Assembly (NCBI RefSeq): GCF_036226405.1
Contig: NZ_CP108464.1
Span: forward strand, 7,378,001-7,442,000
DNA: 64,000 nucleotides
Direction: 5' to 3'
From: Streptomyces sp. NBC_01260
Lineage (GTDB): Bacteria; Actinomycetota; Actinomycetes; Streptomycetales; Streptomycetaceae
Shown: one piece after another, positions 21,425 through 32,901 of the stretch
How the letters are laid out: every line of letters begins with the position of its first letter
Numbering within the stretch: the first letter of the stretch is position 1
The notes under the pieces: generated by a model
What the model was told of the DNA's origin: nothing
What the model saw: the letters and a program-made list of their open reading frames with translations, nothing else
Database searches by the model: none
Made by a program: the position numbers and the translations under genes

Positions 21425-24400
21425 CGTCGTTCCCCTTCGTCTTCGTTTTCGTCCTCGTGCTCGTCCTCGTGCCGGGCGGGGCCGATGCCGTCGAGGCCGT
21501 CGTCCGGATCGTCGAAGTCCATGTCCTGCGCCAGCAGTTCGAGCTGGTCCCCGGTGAGGTCGACGAGCGGGAAGTCGGACGGGGCGTGGACGGCTCCGCC
21601 GTCCGGCCCGCAGTGGTCCGCGAGGACTCCGAGCGCCTGTGACCACGCCGCGGCCAGTGCGCCCACCTCGTCCTCGGTGAACACCCCCGACGGGTAGGAG
21701 AAGCTCGCCTCCAGCAGGGGCTCGCCGTTCTCCTCGCGGGCCAGCACGTCCACCTCCAGGGTGTGCGCCAGCGGGACGGCGTCCGGCCCGAGGTCGAGCA
21801 GCCGCCCGCCCGCCGCGTCGGTCGCGGTGAACCGGCCCAGATAGTTGAAGCGGACATCGGGTGCCGGCAGTGCGGCGAGTGCCGGGCCGGTCTCCGGGTG
21901 GAGATAGCGCAGGAGCCCCCAGCCGAGCCCGCCGGAAGGCACCGCCCGCAACTGCTCCTTGACGCACTTCAGGGCCTCGCCCGGGTGGCCGCCGGGCTCC
22001 ATCGAGGCGGCGCCGATGTCCAGCCGGACCGGGTACTGCGTGGTGAACCAGCCGACGGTGCCCGACACATCGACCTGAGTGGAGACGACCTCGCGCCCAT
22101 GGCCCTCCAGATGGACGAGCAGAGCGGATCCGGTTCCCCGCCGCTGTACGGCCGCCGCGGTCAGCGCGGTCAGCATCACCGCGTCGGGACGGCAGTTGAA
22201 GTCGGCCGGCAGGGTGACGAGCACACTCCGGGTGAGCTCGGGGCCCAGCTCGAAGGTGAGGGTCTCCCGGCGCCCGCCCGCCTCCCGGTCCCCGGTGAGG
22301 CGGGCGGCGCTGTCCGCCAGCTGCCTTTCCCACCAGGGGAGTTCATCGATGCGCAGTCCTGCTTCCCGGGACAGCAGCCGGGACCACCGGGTGAACGAGG
22401 CGGTCCCCGCGGGCGCCGCTTCGTCCTCGGGGCGGGGGTCGAGCGCCGCGGCCAGTTCCTGGCCGAGCACCCGCCAGGAGAACCCGTCGACGGCCAGGTG
22501 GTGCACGGTCAGGACCAGGGCGCCGGGCCGGGCTGGACCGGGGTCCAGCCACACCGCCCGCACCATCTCGCCGTCCTCGGGCCGCAGGGTGGCGGTGCGC
22601 GCCAGTTCCGTCGCCCGGGAGTGCAGGTCGGCGTCCGCCGCCACGGCCAGCCGGACGGCTCGCGCCCCGGCCGGCGCGCGCTCGGCGGGCACCTCCAGCT
22701 CCCAGCCGGTGTCGCCGTCGCGCACCAGCCGCATCCGCAGCGCGGCGTGCCGCTCGGTCAGGGCGGCGACGGCCTCCTCGATCGCCGCGAGTCCGGTGCC
22801 GGGCGCCAGCGGGAACAGCATGGACTGGGTGAACGCCGAGGTGTCCCGGACCTGTTCGCGCCACCAGTGCATCACCGGGGTGAGCGGCAGCCGCCCGGAC
22901 CCGGTGTCCTCCTCGGCCGGGGCGTCGGTGTCGGGCGTCCGCGCCAGCACGGCGAGCCGGGCGGGGGTGCGTACGGTGAACACGTCGTGAGGCGAGAGCA
23001 CCAGACCGGCCGCCCGTGCCCGGGCGGCGAGCTGGATCGCCATGATGCTGTCACCGCCGAGACGGAAGAAGTCGTCGTCGGCACCGGCCTGTTCGACATC
23101 CAGAAGCTCGGCGAAGAGTCCGCACAGGACCGCCTCGCGCGCCGACCCGGGGAGCCGGACGGTGTCCCCGGTCCGTTCGGCCGGTGCCGGCAGCGCGGCC
23201 CGGTCGAGCTTGCCGTGGGACGACAGCGGCAGCGCGTCCAGAGCCACCACGGCCGCCGGGACCATCGCCGCGGGGAGACGCTCGGCGGCGTGCAGGAGCA
23301 GCGCGTCCTCGTCGGTCTCCACACCCTGCGCGGGCACCACGTACGCGACGAGCTGCGCGGTACCCCGGTCGTGCCGTACGACGGCCACCGCCCGCTCCAC
23401 ACCGGGGTGTTCCACCAGCGCGGCGGCGATCTCGCCGGGCTCGATCCGCAGCCCGCGCAGCTTCACCTGCTCGTCGCCGCGCCCGAGGTAGTACGTGATG
23501 CCGCTGTCGTCCCGGTGGACGAGGTCGCCGGTGCGGTACATGCGGCTGCCGGGCGGACCGTAGGGGTCGGCGACGAACCGTTCGGCGGTGAGCGCGGCAC
23601 GCCCCAGATAGCCGCGGGCCAGTGCGGCGCCCGCCAGGTAGAGCTCGCCCCCGGTCCCGGCCGGGACCGGCCGCAGCCGCTCGTCGAGGACGTAGGCCGT
23701 GGTGCCCCGCACCGCTGTGCCGATGGGCGGCACCGTTCCGTCGGCGTCCAGTGGCCCGGAGACGGTGGCGACGACGGTGGATTCGGTGGGCCCGTAGGCG
23801 TTGTGGAAGCGCCGTCCCGCGACGGCCCAGCGGGCCACCAGGTCCGGCGGGCAGGCCTCCGCGCCGACGACGAGCGCGCGCAGTTGCGGGTGCGGTCCGT
23901 CCGGCACCGTCGCGAGCACGGACGGCGGGACGAACGCGCAGGTGATCCGCCGCTCCGTCAGCACCGTCCCGAGCTCCGCGCCCACGAGCGGCCCGGGGGG
24001 CGGCAGTACCAGGGTTCCGCCCGAGCCGAAGGCCAGGCACAGTTCGCCGACGGAGATGTCGAAGGTGGGCGGTCCGAGCTGGAGCACCCGGCTGTCGGCG
24101 TCCAGCGCGACGCAGTCCACCAGGCTCCTGGTGAGCGCGGCCACACCGGCATGGGTGACCAGCACGCCCTTGGGGGTGCCGGTGGAGCCGGAGGTGTGGA
24201 TGACCTGGGCGACATCGTGGGGCTCCGGGCCACCGGGCGACAGCGGTGCCCCGGCCCAGGCATCCTCGTCGAGGACCAGCGTCGCAACGTCCGTCCCCAG
24301 GGGCGCGGCGCCGGGCTCGGTGATCAGGAGCACGGGCGCGGCCTCGTCGAGGACCCGGCGGATGCGCCCGGCCGGGTGGGCGGGGTCGACGGGCAGATAC

Positions 24401-26154
24401 GCGGCACCGGTGCGCTGCACGGCCAGCGCCGCCACCGGCCAGTCGCTGCCGCGGGCGAGGGCGAGCGCCACGATCCGCCCGGGACCGGCACCGAGGCGCA
24501 CCAGCCGGCCCGCCAGCCGGGCGACCCGGTCGTCCAGCTGGGCATAGGTCAGGGTGCGCCCCGCGGACTCGACGGCCGGTGCGTCCGGTGTGCGGGCCGC
24601 GTGCCGGGTCACCAGACCGGGCAGCGACACGGGGCCGGGGGCGGCGGACCCGGCGGAAGCGGCGAGCAGTTCGGCGCGCATGACCGCGGGCACCAGGTCG
24701 ATGTCCCCGACGAGCGCCGTGGGGTCGGCGGTGATCTGCCGCAGCAGTTCGACGTAGCACTGCGTCCAGCGGGCCACCGTCGCGGGGCTGAAGACGTCGG
24801 TGCGCAGACCGAAGCTGCCCTCCATGCCGTCGCCGCTGTCCTTCACCACACCGACGAGGTCGTGCTCGCCCCCGGTGTGGATGCGCTCGGGCTCCGCGAA
24901 CTCCTTCATCACCGTGACGCTCGGCTGCTGCGTCAGATGCATGAACACCCACTGGTACAGCGGGGCCCGGCCCGCGCTGCGTTCGGGTGCGGCGGCCGAC
25001 ACGATCCGGCCGACGGGCACGTCCGCGTTGGCCATCAGATCCGGGAAGTCGACGGCGAACCCGGCGAGCACATCGGCGAACGACCGGTCGGGGCGCACCT
25101 GCCAGCGGGTCGGCACGGCGTTCATGACGTACCCGATGACCTGGTCGAGGCCCTTGGCCGCACGGTTGGCGATCGGGGTGCCGATCACCAGGTCGTCGGC
25201 GCCGCTGACCCGGTGCGCCAGGACGGCGAAGGCCGCCATGAGGACGACGTAGACGGAGGAGCCGCGCTCCCGGGCCAGCGCCCGGACAGCGGCGGTGGTC
25301 GCCGCGTCGATGTGGAAGGGGACGTTCGCGATGCCGTCGCCCTCGGCGGCGGTGCCGGTGCCGGCGCCCGGCACGGTCAGCGGACCGGGCGGGTCGGCGA
25401 GATAGCGGCGCCAGAAGTCGAGCCGGCTCCCGAAGACCCCGGCCTCCACCAGCTCGTCCTGCCAGGACGAGAAGTCGGCGTACTGGACGTCGGGCCGGGT
25501 GAGGGGCGGCTCCAGACCATCGCGCAGGGCGCCGTACGCCTGGGCGAACTCGTTCTGCAGCACATCGAACGACCACCAGTCGCTGATGGTGTGGTGCAGG
25601 CTCAGCATCAGGGTGGAGCGCTGTCCGCCGACCCGGACGAACCGGGCCCGGATCAGCTTGTCCCGGCTCAGGTCGAAGGGGCGGTTGCGGAAGGCCTCGA
25701 AGGCCTCGTCGATCGTCCCGCCGGTGCCCCGCAGATCCTCGTGCTCCAGGCCGAAGGTCCCGTCGTCGGGGAACTCGACGTGCAGCTCGCCCGACGGATC
25801 CGTCACGATCCGGGTCCGCAGGATGTCGTGGTGACGCTGGATCAGCGTCAGCGCCGCCTCCAGATGCGCCGGGTCGACGGGCCGCTCGAAGTGGTAGGCG
25901 GCGCACAGATTGAGCGCGGGGGTGCCCGGATACAGCGAGTCGTACACCCACAGGTCGTGCTGCGCCGGGCTGAGAGGCACCCGGCGGGCCGGGTCGCGCG
26001 GCGGTATGACGGCGGGTATCTCGCGGGCCCGCCCCGCCTCCAGCAGTCGGCGCATCAGCCGGACCCGCTGCTCCCGGCCGAGTGCGCCGAACCGGTCGGC
26101 CATGGAGGGGGACGCCGCGCCCGGAACGGGGCGCGAAACGGTGGGGGCGCTCAT
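21421..26154 (-). CDS. NRPS, one module with epimerase: C-A-T-E
   Basis: 1577 residues. The C domain (about 55-480) has HHTISDWW, so the usual Gly of HHxxxDG is Trp. The A domain shows [28 protein letters not shown] and HGKLDR; pocket by hand about D-I-G-F-V-G-A-V-V-K. The T domain has FFRLGGDSI, the GGDS form expected before an epimerase. The E domain has [11 protein letters not shown], a [11 protein letters not shown] segment and FNYLGR. The last 30 residues are an acidic Glu/Asp/His tail that may be a docking element. The start ATG overlaps the stop of the monooxygenase gene (TGATG), and the stop overlaps the start of the TE-containing NRPS. It should add a D-amino acid. Confidence 0.93.
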
Positions 26155-27206
26155 CACAGGTTCTCTTTCAGTTCGGCCAGCCGGTGCAGCCCGGCCAGTA
26201 CGTCGTCCCGCCCGATGCCGAAGTCGATGAAGCAGGCGACCTCGTCGACGCCCAGCTCGGCCAGATCGGCGAGCATCTTGGCGCAGTGGCCCGGGGAGCC
26301 GAGCAGACTGCCCCAGCTCAGATAGCGCTCGAAGGCGAAGTCGGCGAGCATCGCGGTCTGCTGCTCGGTGAGCTGTGCGGTCGTGGGGTCCGCGGACCGG
26401 TTGGCCGCCGTCTGGCGGACGTACGAGGCGAGATAGGTCTTGAGGGGCGCACCCGCCATCCGGCGGACCTCCGCGTCGTCGGCGCCGACGTAGGTGTGGG
26501 CCATGAGCGTGACCCGGCCGTGTGCGTCGGTGCCCCGCTGGTCGGGGGCCGCGGCGCAGGCGGCGCGGTAGAGGGCGATCTTCTCGGCCAGTTCCTCCCG
26601 GCTCTGCCCGACGGTCGCGCCGAGCACTCCGGCGCGCAGCCCGCCGGCCGCCGCCCAGGTCTCCGGGTTGCCGGACGTGGTGACCCACAGCGGCAGGGTG
26701 TCCTGTACGGGCCGGGGCTGGGGTGTCACGGAGACCGGAGTGCCGGTGCCGTCGGGGTACTCGGCGGCCTCGCCCGCCCAGAGCGACCGCAGCCGCGGAA
26801 TGGTCTCCAGAGCGGTCCGCCGCCGGTCCGCGTACTGCTCGGGGGCCAGCGTGAAGTCCTTGGAGTGCCAGCCGGTGGCGACGGAGAGGCCGACCCGCCC
26901 GTGCGAGAGGTTGTCCACGACGGCCCAGTCCTCCGCCACCCGCAGCGGGTGGTGGAGCGGCAGGACGACGCTGCCCGCGCGGATCCCGATCCGCTCGGTG
27001 GCGACGGCGAGTGCCGCGCTGAGCACCGGAGGGCTGGGGAAGACCTGCCCCACCTGCTGGAAGTGGCGTTCGGGGGTCCAGACGGCGTGGAACCCGAGCC
27101 GGTCGGCCGTACGGGCCACGGCGAGGATGTCCTCGTACGTCTCGGTGTGCCGGGCCTCGCCGGCGGTGGTGCTGTCCGCACCGAAGAACATCACACTGAG
27201 GTCCAC
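26154..27206 (-). CDS. Luciferase-like FMN monooxygenase of the MupA/Atu3671 type
   Basis: 350 residues. The N-terminus (SVMFFGAD) and the conserved stretches [31 protein letters not shown] and [10 protein letters not shown] match the LLM-class monooxygenases that occur inside NRPS and PKS clusters (MupA of mupirocin is the named example). They use FMNH2 from a separate reductase and act on carrier-bound intermediates, usually as hydroxylases. The start is GTG at 27206 with AGGAGG seven bases upstream, inside the end of the A-T-C-T gene, so the two are coupled. Its place beside the A-less C-T station suggests it modifies a residue held there. No flavin reductase gene was seen nearby. Confidence 0.9.
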   Translation of the reverse strand: MDLSVMFFGADSTTAGEARHTETYEDILAVARTADRLGFHAVWTPERHFQQVGQVFPSPPVLSAALAVATERIGIRAGSVVLPLHHPLRVAEDWAVVDNLSHGRVGLSVATGWHSKDFTLAPEQYADRRRTALETIPRLRSLWAGEAAEYPDGTGTPVSVTPQPRPVQDTLPLWVTTSGNPETWAAAGGLRAGVLGATVGQSREELAEKIALYRAACAAAPDQRGTDAHGRVTLMAHTYVGADDAEVRRMAGAPLKTYLASYVRQTAANRSADPTTAQLTEQQTAMLADFAFERYLSWGSLLGSPGHCAKMLADLAELGVDEVACFIDFGIGRDDVLAGLHRLAELKENL

Positions 27207-30200
27207 TGCCGCTCCTCCTGCTTCCTGCTGGGCTGGGTCTGGGTCTGGGTCTGGGTCTCCGGGCGCCGCGGCACCCGGGGGCGGCGCGGGATGGCGGTGG
27301 GCGCTACCGGTCCGGGAAGGGCGGCCGCCCGTTCCAGCTCGGCCGCGAAGGCCGCGACCGTGGGCGCGGCGAACAGCTGGGCCACGGTCACCGGCCGGCC
27401 GGCGCCGAGCCGGGCCACGACGCGTACCGCGCGCAGGGAGTTGCCGCCGAGGGCGAAGAAGTCGTCGTGCGGACCGGCGCTCGGCACGCCGAGGACCTCG
27501 CACCAGACGGCGGCGGTCTCCCGCTCCAGAGCGGTCATCGGGCGTTCGGCCGTGCCGCGGTGCCGGGTCGGTGCGGTGATCCGGTCGCCCTGGCCGGCCC
27601 GCCGGGGCGGCGCGGTGAGGCCCAGCCGCGACAGGGGCGTTTCGGGGTCGGCCGCGGATGCCTCCAGGGCCTGGGGGAGGGCCTGGGCGAGCCACTGGAC
27701 GAAGTCCGCCTCCAGCGCCTCCCCGCGGTACTCGAAGGTCAGGGTCAGTCCGTCCGGCGCACCGTCCGCCGTGCTGGAGTCCGTGACGTCCACCAGGAGT
27801 TCGAACCGGGCGGCGCCGGTGCGCACGACCTCGACGCCGTGTTCGGCACCGGGCAGGGTGACCTCGGCCCGTGCGTTGTTCTGGAGCGCGAGGACCACGT
27901 CGGTGAACGGCTGACGGCCCGGGGAGCGCGCCGGGTTGAGGGCCCCGACCACGTCCTCGAACGGCACGTCCTGGTGGCTGAACGCGGCCAGGTCCGTCTC
28001 CCGCACCCGGGCGAGCAGCTCCGCCGCCGTGGGGTCGCCGGACAGATCGGTGCGCAGCACCAGCATGTTGACGAAGAACCCGACGACGTCCTCGACGCTG
28101 CCGTCCCCGGCCCGGCCTGCCACCGGTGCGCCGACCGCCAGGTCCTCGTCCGCGCCGGCCCGCACCAGCACGGTGGCCAGCGCGGCGTGCAGGGCCATGA
28201 AGAGCGTGGCGCCCCGGGCGCGGGCCGACTCGACCACCCGGGCGTGGGCCGCCGCGTCCAGCCGGCACACCACGACCTCCGCGGCCGGACCGGGTACGGC
28301 GGGCCGCCCGGCGCGACGGGGCAGCAGCGGGCCGCCGTCCGGCAGCCCGTCCAGCTCCTTGCGCCAGTACGTGAGCTGACGGGCGGCGAGCGCGTGCGGA
28401 TCGGCCGGTGAGCCGAGCCGGCCGAGCTGCTGCCGGGCGTGCTCCCCGTACGGGACGGCGAGCGGCACGAGTACGGCGTCCGCGCCGGCGACCCGTGCCG
28501 CGTAGGCGCGGGACAGATCGCGGAAGAGCGGCGGCAGGGACCACCCGTCCCCGGCGATGTGATGGACCAGCACCAGGAACGCGTGTTCGTCCGGCCGTTC
28601 CTGGGAGGTGAACAGGGTTGCGCGGAAGGGGAGTTCGGTCCGCAGGTCGAAGCAGTGGCGGGCCTCCCGCTCGATCTCCCGGTCCGTCGAATCCGCGGTG
28701 GTGCGCAGGACGCGCAGGGGCGGCCGCGCGGCCGCCCCGCTCAGCACCCGCCGTACGGGGGCGCCGTCGGCCTCCTCGAAGACGGTGCGGAGCACCTCGT
28801 GCCGGTCGGCGACCTCGGCCAGCGCGTCACCCAGCGCGGCCGCGTCGACCGCGCCCCGCAGGCGCACCAGCATCGGCAGGTTGTACGCGGCGCCGGACCC
28901 GATCCGGTCCAGGAACCACAGCCGGTGCTGCGCGTGCGAGACCGGGAGCGCACCGGAAGCGGTGCCGGGCGCGGGAGCGGCGGGGGGCGCCGGGGGAGCG
29001 GTGTCGACGAACGGGGCGAGCAGCGCCGGGGTGGGCGCCTCGAAGAGCCCGCGGATATCGATCTCGGCGCCGAGCGCGGTGCGGATCCGGCCCAGCAGCC
29101 GTGCGGCCAGCAGGGAGTGGCCGCCGAGGGAGAAGAAGTCGTCGTCCGGGCCGACCGCCTCCGCGCGGAGCACCTGGGCGAAGAGGTCGCACAGTGCGGC
29201 CACGGTCCCGCTCGCCGCCGCCCGTCCGGCCGGGGCCACCCCGGCTCCGGGCTCCGGCAGGGCGGCCCGGTCCAGCTTTCCGCTGGGGGTCAGCGGCAGC
29301 GCGTCCAGCGGTACGAAGACCGCCGGCACCAGGTAGTCGGCCAGCACGCTGCGGGCGTACTCGCGCAACTCCGCCTCCCGGAAGCCCTGTCGGGCGCCGC
29401 CGCGCGGCACCACGTACGCGGTCAGCTGGCGGTCGCCCGCCGGGTGCTCATGGGCGAGAACCGCCGCCCGGTCGATGCCGGGATGCCTGGCCAGTACGCT
29501 CTCGACCTCGCCCGGCTCCACCCGGAAGCCCCGGATCTTCACCTGGCTGTCGGCCCGTCCCAGGTATTCGAGGACTCCGTCCGCGCGCCGCCGTCCGAGG
29601 TCACCGGTGCGGTAGACGCGCTCGCCGGACGGGGCCGCGACGAAGCGTTCGGCCGTCAGCGCGGGCCGCCCCCGGTACTCACGGGCCACGCCCGCCCCGG
29701 CGGCGTAGATCTCGCCGGTCGCGCCGTCCGGTACCGGGCGCAGCTCCTCGTCGAGGATGAACAGCCGCTTCCCCAGCAGCGGACGGCCGATCGGCACCGG
29801 GCCGTCGCCGAGTTCGGCAAGGGCCACCGGGTGGACGGTCAGGAAGACCATGCACTCGACGGGGCCGTAGCCGTTGCTCAGCCGCAGGCCCGGGCTGTGC
29901 TCCAGGGCGCGCGCCGCATGCGGCGCGGACAGTGCCTCGCCGCCCACCACGAGTTCCCGCAGCCCCTCCAGTACCTGCGGGTACTCGTCGACGACGACGT
30001 TGAAGAGGGAGGCGGAGAGGTACATGGAGGTGATGCCGTGCTCGGCGACGAGCCGTGCCATCAGGAAGGGTTCGGGCCGCCGCCCCGGATGCAGGACGCA
30101 GGTCCCCCCGTTCATGAGCGGCCCCCACAGTTCCAGGGCGAACGCGTCCCAGGACAGCGGCGCGCACTGGAGCCAGACGGCGCCGGGGCCGAACGAGGCG

Positions 30201-30721
30201 AAGTCCTGTCCGGTGAGGGTGGAGGTGAGCGCGTGGTGCGACGCGGCGATGCCCTTCGGCCGCCCGGTCGATCCGGAGGTGAACATCACGCAGGCGATGT
30301 CGTCCGGCCGGACCCGGACGGTGCCGCGCGGCAGCGGCCGCGCCCCCGGGGCGTCCTCGATGTGCACCTGCGTCACGCCGAGCCCGTCGGGCGCGGTGCC
30401 GCGCGCCGACACGACCACGGCCGTCCGCGCGTCCTCGGCCATCGCGCGCAGCCGTTCGGCGGGGAAGCCGGGGTCGAGCATCACATAGCCGGCTCCGGCC
30501 TTGAGGATGCCGAGCACCGTCACGACGAGCGCGGTGGAGCGCTCCAGGTACACCCCGACCGTGTCACCGGCCCGGATGCCCCTCGCAGCCAGCAGACCGG
30601 CCAACCGGTCCGCCCGTACGTCGAGTTCGGCGTAGTCGATCCGCTCGTCGGCGTCGATCAGCGCGGTCGCGCCGGGCGCCAGGACCACCTGCTCCTCGAA
30701 CAGTTCATGCGCGCACCTCAT
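27191..30721 (-). CDS. NRPS: A-T-C-T (second station without A domain)
   Basis: 1176 residues. The A domain (about 5-480) has [29 protein letters not shown] and SGKLDR; pocket by hand about D-A-L-Y-V-G-G-V-F-K. The T domain has FFSLGGHSL. The C domain has HHIAGDG and a normal LCL-type start ([11 protein letters not shown]). It is followed directly by a second T domain ([10 protein letters not shown]) with no A domain between. The initiation A-T has no N-terminal C domain, so this is the probable loading protein of line I. The second T must be charged in trans or act as a relay or workbench site. The ATG at 30721 has GGGAGG eight bases upstream; the gene overlaps the exporter gene by 17 bases. 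Confidence 0.92.
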   Translation of the reverse strand: MRCAHELFEEQVVLAPGATALIDADERIDYAELDVRADRLAGLLAARGIRAGDTVGVYLERSTALVVTVLGILKAGAGYVMLDPGFPAERLRAMAEDARTAVVVSARGTAPDGLGVTQVHIEDAPGARPLPRGTVRVRPDDIACVMFTSGSTGRPKGIAASHHALTSTLTGQDFASFGPGAVWLQCAPLSWDAFALELWGPLMNGGTCVLHPGRRPEPFLMARLVAEHGITSMYLSASLFNVVVDEYPQVLEGLRELVVGGEALSAPHAARALEHSPGLRLSNGYGPVECMVFLTVHPVALAELGDGPVPIGRPLLGKRLFILDEELRPVPDGATGEIYAAGAGVAREYRGRPALTAERFVAAPSGERVYRTGDLGRRRADGVLEYLGRADSQVKIRGFRVEPGEVESVLARHPGIDRAAVLAHEHPAGDRQLTAYVVPRGGARQGFREAELREYARSVLADYLVPAVFVPLDALPLTPSGKLDRAALPEPGAGVAPAGRAAASGTVAALCDLFAQVLRAEAVGPDDDFFSLGGHSLLAARLLGRIRTALGAEIDIRGLFEAPTPALLAPFVDTAPPAPPAAPAPGTASGALPVSHAQHRLWFLDRIGSGAAYNLPMLVRLRGAVDAAALGDALAEVADRHEVLRTVFEEADGAPVRRVLSGAAARPPLRVLRTTADSTDREIEREARHCFDLRTELPFRATLFTSQERPDEHAFLVLVHHIAGDGWSLPPLFRDLSRAYAARVAGADAVLVPLAVPYGEHARQQLGRLGSPADPHALAARQLTYWRKELDGLPDGGPLLPRRAGRPAVPGPAAEVVVCRLDAAAHARVVESARARGATLFMALHAALATVLVRAGADEDLAVGAPVAGRAGDGSVEDVVGFFVNMLVLRTDLSGDPTAAELLARVRETDLAAFSHQDVPFEDVVGALNPARSPGRQPFTDVVLALQNNARAEVTLPGAEHGVEVVRTGAARFELLVDVTDSSTADGAPDGLTLTFEYRGEALEADFVQWLAQALPQALEASAADPETPLSRLGLTAPPRRAGQGDRITAPTRHRGTAERPMTALERETAAVWCEVLGVPSAGPHDDFFALGGNSLRAVRVVARLGAGRPVTVAQLFAAPTVAAFAAELERAAALPGPVAPTAIPRRPRVPRRPETQTQTQTQPSRKQEERQWTSV
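27235..27258. repeat. Hexanucleotide repeat (GGGTCT)x4 at NRPS C-terminus
   Basis: Four tandem copies encode a Thr-Gln run near the C-terminus of the A-T-C-T protein. It probably belongs to a flexible docking tail. Confidence 0.75.
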
Positions 30722-32096
30722 CGCGTTCACCTCCCTGGCGGTCGCTCTGCTCGACCGGCTCCCGCGGGGCGTCGAGATCGGGCAGCAGGATGTCGATGTC
30801 CCTGATCGAACGGCTGGCGAGGCCCCAGAGGGCGACAGCGGTCCCGCCGATGCCGGCCAGGAACAACATGGCCGCCATGCCGCTGCCCGGAGAGTCGCCG
30901 ACGAGGGGCCCGAGCACGGTGAAGACGCCGGAGCCCTGGGCGGCCTGAGGTTCGAAGACGTGGTCGGCGAGCGGTCCGGAGACCGCCATGGCCAGGGGTA
31001 CGGAGATCTGTGACAGGAACATCACCGCGCCGAAGACCCGGCCCTGCCATTCGTGCGGGACCTTGGTCTGCACGATCGTCTGCATCGAGGCGTTGACCAT
31101 GGTCATGAGCAGTGCGCCGACCAGGATGGCCAGGCACCAGCCGGTCACACCGCCCACCAGGCCCATCACCACCAGGCCGGAGAGAGACATGCCGACCACG
31201 CCGAGCATCATGCCCCGGCCCCGGTTCCTGGGACCGCCCCAGGCCGCCATGAGCAGCGCGCCGGCCACTCCGCCGACACCCACCGAGGTGTTGACCGCGG
31301 CAAGCGCTCCGTTCCCGGCCCGGAGCAGCACCATCGGCGAGATGAGGGCGAAGCCGAACACCATGACCAGGTTGACGACACAGAAGTTGATGATCAGGTC
31401 ACGCAGACTGGGCACCCGGAACAGATAGCGCAGCCCCTCGACGGAGTCGGCGGTGATCCGCTGCCGCGGTGCGTCGGGCTTCTTCGTCACCCGGTCACCG
31501 GCGAAGCGCACGATCCGGACACCGATGAGGGCGAACGCGTAGCTCGCCACGTCGACCAGCAGCGTCGGGCCGATCCCGAAGAGCGCGAGCAGGAGACCGC
31601 CCAGCGCCGGGCCGCCGATTCCGGCAGCACTCTTCGCGCCCGCCAACAGGCCGTTGGTGCGGTCAAGTTGGTCCTTGCGGACCAGCAGGGGAACGGCCGA
31701 TGACAGGGCCGGGAACTGGAAGGCGGCACAGACGCCGAGCAGTACCGCGGCCGGATAGACCTGCCAGGACTGGAACGCGCCGAGGTAGTGGAGCAGGGCC
31801 AGTGAACCCACGACGAGGAGCCCGCCGGCATCGGCTATCTGAAGCGCGGCGCGCTTGGGTATCCGGTCGACGATTGCGCCCGCAATGGGACTGAATACGG
31901 CCTGCGGAAGCATGGCGCACAGCGAGAGAATGGTGACCGCGGTCGCCCTCTCACCGGACGACCACACCTCGACGATGAAGGCGAACCGGACCGCCGCGCT
32001 GCCTGCCAGGGATACCGCCTGACCCGACCAGACGAGGAGAAAGGGGCCCATTCCCGAGAAACGACCAGGAATGTCCGGTGATATCCGGGCGCCCAT
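30705..32096 (-). CDS. MFS transporter (peptide/antibiotic efflux)
   Basis: 463 residues with about twelve hydrophobic helices and the MFS loop sequence GAIVDRIPKR between helices 2 and 3. Its length and the broken symmetry with a long C-terminal tail match the MFS exporters found at the head of NRPS operons. It most likely exports the cluster product across the inner membrane and gives self-protection. The start was set at the ATG at 32096, where the first helix begins about 18 residues later; the ribosome site is weak. It is the first gene of the leftward operon and overlaps the loading NRPS gene by 17 bases. Confidence 0.9.
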   Translation of the reverse strand: MGARISPDIPGRFSGMGPFLLVWSGQAVSLAGSAAVRFAFIVEVWSSGERATAVTILSLCAMLPQAVFSPIAGAIVDRIPKRAALQIADAGGLLVVGSLALLHYLGAFQSWQVYPAAVLLGVCAAFQFPALSSAVPLLVRKDQLDRTNGLLAGAKSAAGIGGPALGGLLLALFGIGPTLLVDVASYAFALIGVRIVRFAGDRVTKKPDAPRQRITADSVEGLRYLFRVPSLRDLIINFCVVNLVMVFGFALISPMVLLRAGNGALAAVNTSVGVGGVAGALLMAAWGGPRNRGRGMMLGVVGMSLSGLVVMGLVGGVTGWCLAILVGALLMTMVNASMQTIVQTKVPHEWQGRVFGAVMFLSQISVPLAMAVSGPLADHVFEPQAAQGSGVFTVLGPLVGDSPGSGMAAMLFLAGIGGTAVALWGLASRSIRDIDILLPDLDAPREPVEQSDRQGGERDEVRA

Positions 32097-32260
32097 CAGG
32101 ATTCGGGTCCGTTGCGTACCGGCGTTCGGCCCATCGTGCCGCCGCCGTCGAATGGTCTGGTTACCACGCCTCAATCTCCCGGATGTCGCATCACCTGCGG
32201 ATCACCACGGATCCCTGTCTGAATCGAACAGGGTCATCATGCGGCCACCGATTACCGCTG

Positions 32261-32317
32261 CGTTCCCTTAGCGAACGAGGGAACGGGAAGAAAGCGGGAA
32301 CGGATCGGGAGGGAACC
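32261..32317. promoter_or_regulatory. GGGAAC motif cluster with 8-bp inverted repeat
   Basis: The 276-bp gap between the exporter gene and the 128-aa gene holds CGTTCCCT (32261-32268) facing AGGGAACG (32278-32285), then two more GGGAAC copies at 32296 and 32311. The same motif recurs ahead of the DDKGPT peptide gene. It looks like a regulator binding region serving the divergent exporter operon and/or the rightward genes. Confidence 0.5.
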
Positions 32318-32372
32318 GGGAGCCGGGACGGCAAGGGTCGTTGTGTAGTTGTCTGCAGTAAGGAGTACTCAA

Positions 32373-32759
32373 GTGAAGGACCCCAGGGATCGCTCCCCCG
32401 ACGGGACGGAGCTGCGCCAGGCCTTCCAAGACCTGTCCACCGTGGAACGGTGGGCCGAGCATGTCGCGTCCGGTGGTCATTCCCACCCGTACGCCGCACC
32501 GGAGTCCTGGGAGGGCCCCCAGCTCAGCGTCGAGACCAGAACCGAGGACGGCATGCACACGGTGGCCGGGATCGCGGCGTGGCCGCCCGGTGGCGACGGT
32601 GGGGTGGCCGTCCTGGACGAGGCGGAGCGTGCGGTGCTCCGCTCCCTCGTGAGATCGCTGCTCGACCTGGCCGGCCATGAACACGGAACAGCCCGTACCC
32701 GCGTGGTGCTCACGCCCGTCGGCCCCCGCGTCGCCGCCTGCCAGCTCGACGTCGAATAA
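32373..32759 (+). CDS. Unknown protein (128 aa) beside the regulators
   Basis: 128 residues, soluble, no signal peptide or membrane segment, acidic with a histidine-containing segment (GGHSHPYAAPESWEG). The rest has an alternating helix-strand feel with AVLDEAERAVLRSLVRSLLD as a likely amphipathic helix. No family was recognised. GTG at 32373 is preceded by AAGGAG at a spacing of eight, and there is no earlier start with a ribosome site. It is followed, 142 bp later, by the DDKGPT repeat peptide gene, and both have GTTCCC/GGGAAC repeats upstream, so they are probably under the same control. Confidence 0.7.
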   Translation: MKDPRDRSPDGTELRQAFQDLSTVERWAEHVASGGHSHPYAAPESWEGPQLSVETRTEDGMHTVAGIAAWPPGGDGGVAVLDEAERAVLRSLVRSLLDLAGHEHGTARTRVVLTPVGPRVAACQLDVE

Positions 32760-32770
32760 GACCGTCTCCG

Positions 32771-32827
32771 GTCCGTTCCCGCGGCAGTTCCCAGCGGCGG
32801 TATCAGGGCAGGAACGGACCGGGAACG
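32771..32827. promoter_or_regulatory. GTTCCC/GGGAAC repeats ahead of DDKGPT peptide gene
   Basis: GTCCGTTCC (32771-32779) faces GGAACGGAC (32811-32819) in a perfect 9-bp dyad, with further copies GTTCCC at 32787 and GGGAACG at 32821. The two right-hand copies are about 10 bp apart, one helical turn. It is the same motif as at 32261-32317. Confidence 0.5.
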
Positions 32828-32901
32828 CCTGTCAGCAACATCAGTGGTGTCGGGAAGCGGAACACCGCAAAAACCCACAAACACTACTTAGGGGCGGGAC
32901 C

